From positions 124,001-188,000 of the forward strand of contig JAURVB010008882.1 of NCBI GenBank assembly GCA_033002965.1: DNA of 64,000 nt, given 5' to 3'. The notes beneath the pieces are model-generated. The model worked only from the letters and a program-made list of their open reading frames with translations, was not told the origin of the DNA and searched no databases. The stretch comes from Piper betle (taxonomy: Eukaryota; Streptophyta; Magnoliopsida; Piperales; Piperaceae). Below, piece by piece: positions 1 through 11,514 of this stretch (its first letter is position 1; each line of letters starts with the position of its first letter). A program made the translations under genes and the position numbers.

Positions 1-600
1 CTCTTCATCGATCAGTGTAGGGTCGATCTCACGTGTGTGGATGTTGACCTAGGGTGGTAAATGGCCAAAAATAGAAGACTGTGGCAAAAACAAGGGCGAC
101 GGCGGTGCGGGGAAGAAATCTGGCCGTCCTGGGTGGCGACGGGTTCCAATATAGCAGGGGAAGGTAGATAGGTGGTTGAGGGTGGCGAGACGACCACCCA
201 ATTGAGGCGGCGACGCTCACCGGTGGTGGAATCGCTAACGCGAGCGCGCTGCTAGGCATGCGATGCGGGCGTCGCCACGGCTGGAAGACGGTCGGAGTTG
301 GCCAGGGCGACACTGCAACGGCATCGCAGGGCTGGTCAGCGACGATTGATAGGGGCCGGAGGTGGTCGGCGGCTATGGTGGCTGGAGGGCTCCGGGAGGC
401 GGGAACAGAGCTTGCCAGAGAAGAAGAACAAGGAAAAAAATTACCTTAGGTGGCAAACTTGTAAATAATGCTTGACTCGACATAGCTCGGGTTAGATAAT
501 AATACCAAATCTTAAATACCTCCCGACTCGATAACGACTTGAGTTAAAAATAATTCGAACTCGTAATAAATCTTTAAAAAATAATTTTTTTAATGGGTTA
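1..600 (-). repeat. LTR fragment of the long-LTR family, cut by window edge
   Basis: The stretch around 100-480 is GC-rich and contains blocks also found at about 23950-24300 and 59250-59600: a glycine/arginine-type GC-rich run, then a line reading 'gtggcaaacttgtaaataa', then a 'cttgactcga' motif leading into AT-rich sequence. In the better copies this is the interior of a long LTR lying on the minus strand. The open frames here are short and overlap on both strands, as expected of GC-rich non-coding DNA, so I call no gene. The left end is outside the window. Confidence 0.6.
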
Positions 601-1790
601 TGGGTAAAGTTACTAAACTAACTAATTATTGTATGAAATCGCCACGAGTAATAAAAAACACAGTAATGATAAACAGTCGATAATTAATCGGCGTAATTCA
701 AGTGATTAAGTTAAATCAGAGGGTTATATGTAATTAATAAAATAAAGATCTTACCTTTACCATATTAAATTTATTATTAGGTAAATAAAGTGATTATTTT
801 AATAACGAGTTAGTAATGTAAAAAATGGGTTATTAAACTAATAATCGGGTAGCAATCACTCGCGTCGAACCTAAATAGCATAATGAAAATAAATAAAGTT
901 TGAAACTTTATTGAGTCGAATAATTTAAATTAATTGTATTAATAATATTTTTGAATAATACAAATTATTGTAAATAATTTAATCGATCAACTTAATTAAT
1001 TAAATTGCTATAAATAATAGTAGCGATTAAAAAAATTATAGCCGTAAACTAAATCATCAAGACCGGGTTAAGTAATTATTATCGCAAAGGAAAATTAAAT
1101 ACTTGTTGATTAGCAATAATTATTTTATCCATTTTTAAGTATTAATTATGGTTTAGATAATTAATTTAAAATTTGAAGTAGGACTTAAATGATTATGTCA
1201 CAGGGATAATTAATTGTCTCACTAGATTTGTTGATAATTTAATATTTAATATTTTTGGAAATGATATATAATTAGATATTTAGTTGAATGCATTCCTACT
1301 CGAATAAAATTATACTTATGTATAATTTTATAATCTCGTTTAGATTATGATCATTGGTCGCAGATGCAAGTTCGAAATATCCAAGTCCATATAATTATCA
1401 TTGGTCACATCTGGGCAGACTTGAACTGGACGGGCGGACTTGGACATGGGCTGGTGGGCTGGGGAACAAGATTCGCAGGCGGATACGGACACGAGCACGG
1501 GTAAATGGACCGGTAGGGGAGTGGCGATGTCTGTCGCTGCCAAATGCCAGGTGGACACAGACATGGGTAAATGGGCCGGTAGGGGAGTGGCGATGTCCGT
1601 CACTGCAAAATGCTAATGGCGACACGGTTGGAGTCGTCACCAGTTGGGATCGACAGCCCATGCAACGAGGATCATGATAATGGTGGTGGTCAGCAAAAAT
1701 TAACAGCAAATATACCGTTGCTGGCAACGATTGCAACAACACCAGTAGTGATCGTGGGTACGGACTAATAGCCGATCGCGAAGTGGTCAT
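600..1790. other. AT-rich stretch followed by a 66-bp tandem duplication, no gene
   Basis: About 600-1350 is AT-rich with no codable frame. From 1354 the base composition changes, and at 1499-1626 a unit of 66 bp is present twice in tandem; both copies contain 'ggtaggggagtggcgatgtc'. Because 66 is a multiple of three, the duplication keeps long frames open on both strands, which explains the overlapping short ORFs here. I see no conserved protein motif. It may be the interior of the minus-strand LTR that begins at 2519, but I cannot align it to the intact copy. Confidence 0.4.
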
Positions 1791-2519
1791 AGTCGTACCA
1801 ATTGAGTGGCCGGGAACGAGGCGAAAACTTGCTGGTAGTAAGCCAAAGTGGTGGCGGCCTTAAGGGGTGTAAATTCTAAAATCATGAAAAATCTCTGGAA
1901 ATATAACATGGTAAAGCCAGGGCTGACGTGGATGGCTCTGATCTTGCCACATGGCACGATCGAAAAGTCTGATAACTCGTGGTCTAGTGGGACCCACCTA
2001 CGGGTATATGCAATATATATATAGACAAAAAGCTCGGATCGAGACCGTCCAAAGTCAAAACTGACTTGAGTCCTAAAAGTAACTTTATACACAAAAATCG
2101 AGGCAAGAAAGTTAAATTGGACTCGAACCCAAAATTCAACCAAGGTGGGCCCATATGGGCACAATCGAGTGATCTGAAATTCACATGCTGCATATAAATG
2201 AAATGCCCAAAAAATCCCAAACGGATGCTAATGCAGTAACGGCCTAGATCTAGGCCTAAAATCGTTGCTAACTCATAAAAATTATATGTATGCCTTGTGT
2301 GTACACCGATAACTCATGCTCTATTGTACCATAATTGAAACTATTATATGCATGTTGGACATACTCAACCTCCATAACATGCTCATATGGCCGTCTAGGT
2401 CTCATACTTATATTCTTAAAATTGTTCTATCTCGAGCTAGCTCAAACTGACTCGAGACTGCCCCAAACAAGACTAAACTAAAATCGGGTAAAACCCTAAC
2501 CTGAAAATGGGGTTTTACA
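1790..2519 (-). repeat. 5' part of a long LTR (family of 47694-50813), minus strand
   Basis: Read on the minus strand this starts TGTAAAACCCC at 2519. It then follows the same order of blocks as the solo LTR at 47694: 'aattttaagaatatgagta', a copy of 'catgttatgg', a 'cctagatctaggcc' block, the 'gggattttttgggc' block and the sequence around the 'gtgggtcccactagaccac' motif near 1980-2000. Similarity fades near 1900. The 3' half of the LTR is not recognisable. A second copy of the same 5' half starts at 4062 in the opposite orientation, with both TG ends facing each other across about 1.5 kb. Confidence 0.75.
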
Positions 2520-2605
2520 CCTTCAATACCCTTTGAACCACATGGTCAGACGCCACTCCATTCAAGCCTTCTGAGGTCCTTGTTGCTTGCCCTAGCCTAG
2601 CCCTG

Positions 2606-2923
2606 GTTGAAGGATCTCACAATCCACCAACTTTAGAAAATTCCACCCTCAAAATTCTTACGCTTGGCCCATATCCCCACATCCTACTTGGCCAATGTCC
2701 ATCACCCTAGCCAACGTGCTAGTTCAGCCCACCATTCAACACAATCCCGAATTAGCTCTAATACAAACTATAATGATCCGGCCCAAAGTACAACATGAGG
2801 GGCCTAAGTTTTCCATTCAAACACTTGGTTAACCAACTTGAAGATCATTATGCATATCCCCAGTAATAAACTAGATCTTACACTGGGAGATATTTGATGT
2901 GGAATAAGTTGAAGGATCTTACA
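2606..2923 (-). mobile_element. Decayed TRIM retrotransposon relic
   Basis: This is a relic of the same small element that is intact at 16269-16733. A stub of the left terminal repeat ends 'ggatctcaca' at 2621. It is followed by the internal block 'atccaccaactttag', the 'cttggccc' block and a degenerate primer-binding site (gctctaatacaa), then a right terminal repeat from about 2770 to 2923 ending 'ggatcttaca'. The right repeat carries the diagnostic 'cggcccaaagt' start. No target duplication could be defined. Non-coding. Confidence 0.7.
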
Positions 2924-4061
2924 AAAAGCACTATTCAACTTCTCTCAAGAATTGATGAAAGTATGTTGAAGAATGCGACAAGATAGAAGGGAGACGTCAA
3001 AGAATGCTCTCTTCATCATCTATCCACAAAATAGATGATTTATTTTTGGGGATGGAAGCGAGTGCATCTATATCAAAGCAAACTATATAAAGGGGTGCAA
3101 GAAGGTAACTAAATGAGGAAGATGAAAAAATGCAGATGGAAGAAGCACCACTCATGAATGAAGGACAAGGAAGATGGGGCCATGCAAATAAAATTGAGGA
3201 CATGAATAAAAGAATAAAGCGAATTAGGCTTAAATGAGGATATTAAAAAGTAAGCCAAATTTTGATATTTCATTAGGTTCAAGGGAGGATGTTGGAAGTT
3301 AAGCATAATTGTGCTATCTGAATCTTCTTGATGAGTGAAGAGTTTAATCTAATTGATCCAAAAACTAAGCGTATTATGCCCTTATCAAAGGTAGAGATAG
3401 GAAGTGCATCCAGCACATGATTCTTCCATATTAAAATTATAAATTCAATTGATCACATATAAATTAAAGAAAAACAAATAATTCACATTGCTTTCAGCAC
3501 AAATCTGGATTGCATGATCGATATGGCAATGGAGATGCACTTCTCATGGGCCTCAATTGATGCCAAAAATGCCGAAACAACTACATGACCTGCACGACGG
3601 TAAATTACACAACCATATCATCTCAAAACAAATAGCCACAAGGGAGGATCAGGGGTAGAAAATACAGAGTCTTCTAAGTGGGATGGTGGTGGGGTTGACT
3701 CTGGCTGCAAGGGAGGGAGAGGCTAGATGCAAAGGATGACCAAGGAGCCGGAGGCGGCAACATCATGGGGGGACTGGAGGAGGAGGTTGTGGAGAGCCCA
3801 ACAAATGGTGTGCATACTCTCCTTGCTATTGTCAACAACCACCACCACGTAACTGTGAACGGCATTGTGGCAGGGGAAAAGGACGGCGGCATGACTATAA
3901 AGTGTGAGGGAGGTGGCAATGGTAACGGGTGAGAAGGATGGTAAGGGGAAGAAGGGCCCAATAAACTAGAGAATATGGGAGAATACAAGTGAAGAAGCAA
4001 GAGAAATAAAAAGGAGGTTAAACTGGAATGTGCCGTGACTAATAAAAAATGGATGTCAATG
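2924..4061. other. Intervening sequence with no recognised gene
   Basis: This lies between two inward-facing LTR 5' ends. About 2930-3600 is AT-rich and about 3650-4000 is purine-rich with GGTGG and GGAGG runs. The 157-residue minus-strand frame at 3674-4147 is proline/serine-rich low-complexity sequence that runs into the LTR at 4062, so I regard it as spurious. I see no terminal repeats or conserved protein motifs here. Confidence 0.4.
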
Positions 4062-4815
4062 TGTAAAACCCCAACATCTGGTAAGGGGTTTACCCGCTTG
4101 TAGTTGGTCGGTTTGGACCAGTCTCGTATCGGTTCGAGCGAGCTCAAGCTAGAACAATTTTAAGAATATGAGTATGAGGCCTAAATGGCCACATAAGCAT
4201 GTTATGGTGTTCGAGTATGCTCGACATGCATATGATAGTTTCAGTTATAATACAATAGAGCATTAGTTATCAATAAATACACAAGGTATACATATGATTT
4301 TTATGAGTTAGCATGGATTTTAGGCTTAGATCTAGGTCGTTGTGGCTTTGAGTATCCATTTGGGATTTTCAAGGTATCTCATGGCATGCATCATAGGGAT
4401 TTGGGACCATCAGATTGTGCCACATGGGCCCAACTCGATTGCATTAAGGGTTTTGAGGCCCATTTACACTTCTTACCTTGATTCTTGCCTATAGAGTCAA
4501 TTTTAGGACTCGAGTCAGTTTCATCCACGATCAGTCTCGATCCGAGCTTTTTATCCGTATGTATATTGCATATACTCATAGGTGGGTCCCACTAGACCAT
4601 GAGTTGTCAAGCATTCAGATCGTGCCACATGGCAAGATTTGAGCCGTCCACATCAGCCTTGGCATTCTCCCTTTGATTTTACTATAACTTTCCTACATCT
4701 TCAAGAACTATGCACCCATGGCCCACGGCCACTTTAGTTCGCCGCCGGCGCGATCCCAACCCTCCTCTAGCCACCGAATTGGAACGACCATGGCTACCTT
4801 GCGACCGGCTACTCG
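4062..4815 (+). repeat. 5' part of a long LTR, plus strand, truncated
   Basis: It begins TGTAAAACCCC at 4062 and runs collinearly with the solo LTR 47694-48425: the 'acaattttaagaatatgagt' block, the 'gatctaggtcgttg' block, the 'gggattttcaaggtat' block, the 'tccgtatgtatatt' block and the 'ccggcgcgatcccaaccctcctct' region matching 48358 onwards. The match stops abruptly at 'cggctactcg' (about 4808-4817), where a different LTR fragment continues. The join looks like a recombination or truncation point. Confidence 0.8.
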
Positions 4816-6793
4816 TTGGGCTATCACGTACAGACTTCACGGAAGCAGTTCTCAACCCTCCGTGGAGGCTTAAGTCAAACACCACGCTTGGTTTTTATAA
4901 AATGCGTGCAGAGTTCGTACTACAAAGGTTGATCTTATACTTAAAGGAATCTATATGAACATCACTAGTCGTAATGAAGGTGGAACCTCCCTTGCGATTA
5001 TGAGCTATGACTTTAAAAATGTGATGACTTCTCATAAACCCTCAAGGGTTGATCTTAGTCGTAAAAGCCATAAACCCTCATATTTATACATAAAGGCTTG
5101 GGAGAGGATTTAATACTTAGTTTCTAGATCTTATCTTTCGAAAACCATCGAGGGGTCTCAACCTTGATGTTTTATTAAACATGTGTACAAAACATGGCTA
5201 AATGGCCCGACATCGGAGGGGTACGATTAAATGTGCCAATGTCATCCTACGTCTAAACACGGTTAAACTAGACATGAAGGGAGTCAAATGGACCTGGATG
5301 AGTAGAGCTTCGTATTTTAGTCAGTGAGCTCACCTGTAATACCTTGCACGGAGATGGAATAGAATAAGAATCGGATCACATCGACATATAAAACAAGCCA
5401 ATGCCTCCACACAAGCTCAACACTTAATATCACCTAATTATCTTAATTAGGTCCTAAGTGAAATGTTAAACCATATTAGGTAACATAATTAAGGTTTTGG
5501 TTTCATGTTCTCTTAGTGGGCATTCATCAATTCTAGTCAAATGGGCTTACCATACGATTTTTCGGATGGGCCTAACAATGTCCAAATGGGCTGCAATTTG
5601 GATGGGTTGTCCCTTACACTCTAAGGTTCATAGGTAAATTCCACCATGGCTGGCCCATGGGCCAATCAAGGGGAACAAGGCCCGTTATGTTCACCCCTAA
5701 GGTGCTGGAATAGTATTCCTGGGCTGCACACCAATTTTGTAACTGTTGGTTCATGGGCTAGATGACTCCAAATAGGCTTGGGTCAGTAGGCCTACATGGA
5801 TCATGAGTCCAATAAGAGTGAAGAAAATTGTACTTTGTAAATTGGTCTCAGTGTATTTTCCAAGTTGGGTTAGTGAATGGGTTGTTCTAGAGCTATCTAG
5901 ACCTTAAAAAATAAGAAATTCACAAAAAAATTGGGAACCTACTCAAATGGCCCCAAAATTTGTCACGGTGCTACTAAGACATAGGGTAAGGTGTGGACCA
6001 GTGAAATCCAACATCATTAACCTATTTTAATGTATTTTACAAACCTGAGTGAAAAAACTATGGTTTTCACCCTACATCTTTACACTATCTGGGTAAACAC
6101 TCCAAAAATACCTAGATGATTTTTAAGCATTACCAAAATTCAAATATTTCAAGTAGACATTTATTTAAGTATCATATTTTTTTACCAGATTTTATTCGCT
6201 TAAAATTGGTGTCTTAACATATAACACAATCACAAATTATGCTCTTAGTTATAAACAACACAGGAAATGTAAGGTGTACTTATGGGTGATGTTCATGATT
6301 ATTTAGTGCTTACATTAGTCTTAAAATTTTACCAAGAACTCCTAAAATCACCCTAAACAATATGTAATGTTGTGAATCAACAAATCCTACTAGCTCATAG
6401 AGTAAAAGTTAAAGAAAAGGGCACTTAGGTCACTATAGTGGTGTAAGTTGCCACCTTTCCTCAGTTTTTACCCTCGTACATGCACATTCTACGTTATGTC
6501 AGGTAAAACACACAAGAAAAAAGTTTTATATATAAATGTTGTGAGTTCAACAAAACAAGAATCGTTAAAATTTAATGTCAAAGTGTTAAGATATAATTTT
6601 TATACAGAAATAGTGCACATCAGTGACCTACGTGTATTATAGAAATCATATCTATTTATTTACATGGCCAAATAAGATACATGAGAGTCAAAATGCTCCT
6701 AAGAGGAAGGTATACATTATTAAAATTTCAGAAAAATGAAACAAGAAAAAATGAAGGAGATAAATACAAAGCAAAGAGCAAAAGAGGCAGCAC
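4815..6793 (-). repeat. LTR fragment, sister of 53217-54855
   Basis: This is collinear with 53275-54850 for roughly 1.6 kb. Shared blocks include the 'tacagacttcacggaagc' start, the block around 'aatgcgtgcagagttcgta', 'ttttattaaacatgtgtac', 'ctgggctgcacaccaatttt' and 'ggccccaaaatttgtcacgg'. A block near 5130-5300 also matches 7500-7690 and 49930-50060 of other LTRs, which places it in the same LTR superfamily in minus orientation. Past 6435 this copy continues to 6793, where another LTR begins. No coding capacity. Confidence 0.7.
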
Positions 6794-8241
6794 TATAACA
6801 CCCCAATTTCGGTTCACGTAAGAACTGAATCAGAAATATTACGGTCAAGTCAAGTCATGTTTAAAGTTGTCGGTAGATACGGCTCAATCGATGAAATAGA
6901 TCAAAACAACCTTCTTGGTGTCATGATAATGGAGGACATTGTTAAATATGCGTCAAAATACATCAAATATAAGTAAAAGTAAGAAAAGAGATAAATGCAC
7001 TGAGCTTAAGTGTGTACAACATTTATCTGTCCTTCCACTCAGGATTTGTAAGACCTACTACATATATTATATGAAAAATGTCAGTAATAAGTGCTATTGG
7101 TCTGAAAAATCCTAATGAAACTAATAAAACTTCAAGATTACCTCACATTGTGTGGTAAGCAAACATACTTAAGCAAGTGTTTGCTCGTCTGCACAGCTAA
7201 TGTTCATATTCATACACACAATGCTTATGCCCTCACATCTTCCATATTTCACCGACCACAGTACTCGAGTGGTAAAAAAATAGTTAAGTTAGTGCCACAA
7301 ATTCCAGGAATGTGTTGTGTTGCGCAGTACCCTCAAACACTGCACTAACTCAAGGTTTGAAGGATTACTAGTGCGGTCCATATATATCTCTATACCACTC
7401 ACTCTATTATTCATGAAATTCATAAAAATGTGCGTACTTATATAATAGGTTTAGGGAAGAAACTTGTATCATATATTTCTGGAGCTTCAGTTCAAAAACC
7501 AACAAGGGTTCTCATCCTTGTAATTTTATTAAACATATGTAGAAAACAAGACTAAATAGCCCGACATTGGAGGGATCCCATAAAACGGTACTGTTGTCGT
7601 CTTACGTCTAAAACATGGTTAAACTCGACATGCAGGGAGTCAAGTAAAGAGGGAGAGTTCTACAGACCTGTGGTCCAAGCTCCAAGCGTATTTAAAATAC
7701 TAACATCTCTCTATGATGCATGCTCGTGGTGTGTGCTCATATCATCAATACATCCTAATAAAGAAAATAGTGCTAACAAGGCTACAACTAAATTGCTGGC
7801 ATGCAAATCGAAACATAATAATAAGAAATAAACAAATAAATACACACATAGATAATTAGGTGAATAATAAATACATAAACATAAATAATACTCCAATAAA
7901 AAAATAATATAAGTATACTATATAAATACAATGAGATACCCTGAAAATCACAAATAGATTCTAAACACTGCAATGGCCTAGATCTAGGCCTAAAATCTTG
8001 TCTAACTCATAAAAATCATATCTATACCTTGTGTTTACACTGATAACTCATGTTCTGTTGTATCTATCATATACATGTCGAGCACACTCAGCCACCATAA
8101 CATGCTCATATAGCCATCTGGGCGCCAAACTCATATTCTTAAAATTGGTCTAGCTCGAACTCCCTCGAACTGACTCAAGACTTGCTTGAACTGTGCAACC
8201 TACAAGCGAGTAAAACCCTAAGTCAAAACTAGGGTTTTACA
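6794..8241 (-). repeat. Internally deleted long LTR, minus strand
   Basis: On the minus strand it starts TGTAAAACCC at 8241 and ends GGGGTGTTATA at 6794, so both LTR termini are present (the final TG/CA pair has one transition). It aligns with the solo LTR 47694-50813 over the first 300 bp and over the last about 1.25 kb. It lacks about 1.55 kb corresponding to 48000-49555, including the whole GC-rich middle. The 5 bp on the two sides (agcac and tcaca) do not match, so a clean solo-LTR origin is not shown. The short minus-strand ORFs near 7711-7973 are AT-rich noise. Confidence 0.75.
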
Positions 8242-8879
8242 TCACAAACCTGAAACTAATGAGGGAAGACTAAGGGGAAGTATTTTCAGGCATCCAACCT
8301 CAAAACCAGCCACCCTATGATGTTAAAAACATGGAGGAGGGTGATTGGAGCTCCAAGGAGGATGAAGAAAGCCAAGAAGAGGAGAAGAAGGTTGTTGGTG
8401 GTAAGGTGGGATGGAGAAATGGTGAAAAGGTGAAGGAAGGGATGAGTTTTATAGAAAAAGGATTGGTGCATTAGTTATTTAATAAGTATGGGTGTTGGGT
8501 TAGCTAAAGAGGTATGAGTTGGGTTATCCCAAAACCCAAAAACTTAGGGTTTTTACCCTAAAGTGATCAGACCCACCTTGGGAATTGCATTGCAGGTCCC
8601 AAAAGGGGTTAGGATGGTTCCAAAGGTTATCAAACACATGGCAAGTACACAAAAGGCACACGAGGGACATGGTCCTAACATCTAACTATATATGATTTGA
8701 TTGGAACAAACATTAAAAAGTCAGGCATACCGCATTTAAACAGGCATACCAAGCACCGAAGGAGGCTAAGGCTAAGTAACTTACACCATACGATACATGA
8801 ACCACGGTAATCCAATTTAGGTAACAACCGAACCTATAGCAAAATCCCTCGGGCGGACAGCCTGGGTTTTACATCCTAT
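8242..8879. other. Spacer with no recognised feature
   Basis: Mixed-composition sequence with purine-rich runs at 8270-8450 and several stops in all frames. It ends with a 'gcctgggttttaca' motif at about 8860-8873, which resembles a minus-strand LTR start (TGTAAAACCC), but no further LTR blocks follow. I see no gene. Confidence 0.3.
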
Positions 8880-9728
8880 CTGCAACCTTCAAATCCTCCT
8901 CCAGATCGGAAGTGTGGAGCCTGGGAGGATGAAAGGAAAAGAGATGAAGAGTGGGTTTTCTTCCTCCAATGTCTTACTTTAATTTATGTATGTATATGTT
9001 CCCCTTATCTATATTAGTATCTTTACAATGTGAGTGAGGGTATATATAGCTGATGGAGGTAGAACTCTTCTTGATAATGTGGCAAATTCTTTGAAAGTTC
9101 CTTCCTCCAAAGTAGGGCAGGTATTGACTCCATCATCCACACTCGTTAACTCCACACGGTTGGTGGAGTTGTTAGAGTTGTCCCATAGGATTCAAGTAAA
9201 TAAAATTAGATGGATATGTCAAACTAGTGAAGGAAACTTCCTTGCAACTTTTATCCCAACTAATGCACACGAGTGTCTCCTTTAATGATTGGCAGTAGTG
9301 GATGTGTTCTTTTCTTGCTCCTCAAGGTGTCCATCTAGCAATTTGAAAAGAGAGTCTTGGGTGGATTAGGTAGATTTGTCTGAAAGGTGGGGAGCAGGTG
9401 GAGGTGTGCAAACTTCTATTCCTAGCTAAAGCATCTGCAGGGATTTGTAGGTCATATCGTGTGCAGACATTTGTAGATCCGAAGTGGTCCACCCTAGGTT
9501 GGTAATGAAGTAGTTTGATCTTACTTGCAAGTGTGCACAAGCATTGTTCAATATCATTCAAAATATCATTCTTTATTTTATAATTGGTCGCAGATCTACA
9601 GATAATTTCTACAACTTGCGATGTTTCAAAAATTTTAAATTTAAGTCTAAAAATGCTAGGGAAAACAGCTCTAGGGCATGAAAATGACATACATAAACTA
9701 TCAAAATGTTATCTTAATTCATGAAATA
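8880..9728 (+). repeat. Repeat shared with 51510-51910
   Basis: Two segments match another place in the window in the same orientation. About 8880-9060 matches 51510-51660 (shared 'gttttcttcctc' and 'aatgtctt' blocks). About 9550-9735 matches 51735-51910 (shared 'caaaatat', 'acttgcgat', 'ctagggcatgaaaat' and 'atcaaaatgttat'). This copy is longer in the middle. The class is unknown; it could be an LTR or leader region of the decayed Gypsy element that follows the second copy. The 83- and 122-residue open frames here have no recognisable motif. Confidence 0.55.
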
Positions 9729-10030
9729 TCAATATTAGATGTGGGACTAACTTTATTTTTTGGGGATATTACATTCCACCTACCTTAAAGAAATTCCATC
9801 ATCAAAATTCTTTTTATGACTCTTGACTTATCTTCACATTCAACATGGTCCCGGGTTCGCTTTGATACAACCGATAAAGGCCCGGCCCAATTAGTACAAG
9901 CTGATAGGCTTAGTTATCTCTTTAAAAGTGATTAATTAAGTTGAAGATCCTAAACAACATCTCCACTAATATATTGGGTCTTACCCTAGTATATATTAGA
10001 TGTAAGATTAACTTACTTTTGGGGGATGTT
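9729..10030 (-). mobile_element. Decayed TRIM retrotransposon relic
   Basis: It starts with the end of a left terminal repeat ('agatgtgggactaa' ... 'gatattaca' to 9773). The internal 'ccacctaccttaaag' block, a degenerate primer site ('ctttgatacaac') and a right terminal repeat follow. The right repeat starts near 9880 ('ggcccggcccaa') and continues through 'aagttgaagatcc' and 'tattagatgtaagatt' to about 10030. Order and spacing match the intact TRIM at 16269-16733, but divergence is high and no target duplication is visible. Confidence 0.6.
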
Positions 10031-11514
10031 ATCTGTACCCAACCATGAGACTTGGTGGGATAGAAGAAAGGAATATGAATTATGAGCCTCTTCAAAATCT
10101 TGTGTACTTGTTTTTAAATTGGTTCATTCTTTGTGCACAATTCACTTAGTTTTCTTGTATTTGCCTTCATCAATTTATAAAACTAAGTGAATAAGGTCAA
10201 TGTTATTTATGGCAGTTCATTGGTTTGATTAGCTTGCCAAAGCAAGAATCTTTGCGAGTTAGATTTTGGGCTTATTTGTTTCACTCACTTGTTTATTGTT
10301 TGCCTTGTTGATCATTTACCTATTCTTAATTGTGAATTACATTTTTGTACTTAAATCGTTTCTACTCTAAGTGTACATTTTAGAGATCATTAGGAAATTC
10401 TAAGTATTGTGGGAATCTAACCTTATGATTTGTGATCTTAGTTTACTCTCTCCCGCCCCTCCTTTAATAGGAGGACATGTTATGAATTTTTATTAATATC
10501 TATTTGAATTCTGCCTTGATTTGTATTCATGTATTGTTATGTCATTGCATGTAAAATTAGATTAAGGTATCAATGTTTGTGCATTCATGCATGTTTATTT
10601 ATTTTCTTATTTTGTGACATTTGGACTGGTTTTATAAATCTGGTTTAGTTATGTATAACATGTAGATTGGTAAGGTGTGAGTCGAATTGATTGTAAGATT
10701 CTGATTAGGTTCCTTTGTGAACCATTGTGGGGTGTTAAAATATGAGAGACATTTAGTGGAAAGTGTGGAGGAATATGTAATCCCGCATGGGAGGATAATT
10801 GGGTAAAAAAAGGGGTTTTAACTAACCCAAAAGGTGGGCAAATTGTGAAAAGGCCACCATCATAGTTGAGTTTTAAATAAGCCCAAAATAAATATTTTAA
10901 ATGTTTGTTGCCTCCCGAAGGGTCTCAAAAGTGGTCAAGATGTAGATTTGAACAATTAGGATGTGCAAAGTAAGGATTTAAAGGGTTTTGAATAGAATAT
11001 AGGCTATATTACATACGCCTAATCAAATTACACTAATGGATGCAAGTCCAATGTAAAATGAAATATAGCAAGTTTGGCATACACTGAATGGTATGTATCT
11101 GAAAGCTACCTAGCTAACTTACTAGCCATAACACGATTGGATGAATTAGATAATAGATGTTTGCTGGCATTTGAGCTTTCCCTCTTCTTTCAAGGCCTAT
11201 CTAAAACAAAATACAGTACCTCCCGGTTGTTAATAACGGAATAGGATGAACCGGCCAGAGAATATCTTTGCTTCGGAACAATTCAAATTAGACTCAAACA
11301 ACTGGAATGTGTATTCTCCATATATGAGATCTTCCAATTAAGAAGATCCATTGACTAAGACAAAGAGAAATACCTATCTATTTTATTCGCATTAAACACA
11401 AAAGATGGCCTAAGCCTGAACTCTAACCATAAATCCTATGGAATCGTAAAATAAACACCATAAACATACATTGATGGCTCTTAATACTAATATTATCATC
11501 TTATATCTCTAACA
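10031..11514. other. AT-rich sequence, nothing recognised
   Basis: No open frame over 60 codons and no terminal repeats or tandem structure that I can see. About 10730-10870 has purine runs such as 'aaaaaaaggggtttt', but no LTR block order. It could be highly decayed retrotransposon internal sequence. Confidence 0.3.

Noticed and set aside
3674..4147. 157-codon minus-strand open frame
   Set aside because: Low-complexity proline/serine sequence that crosses the start of an LTR at 4062; no domain and no support.
4057..8241. A single full-length LTR retrotransposon
   Set aside because: The three LTR-derived pieces here differ in orientation and family and contain no primer site, polypurine tract and coding interior in order.
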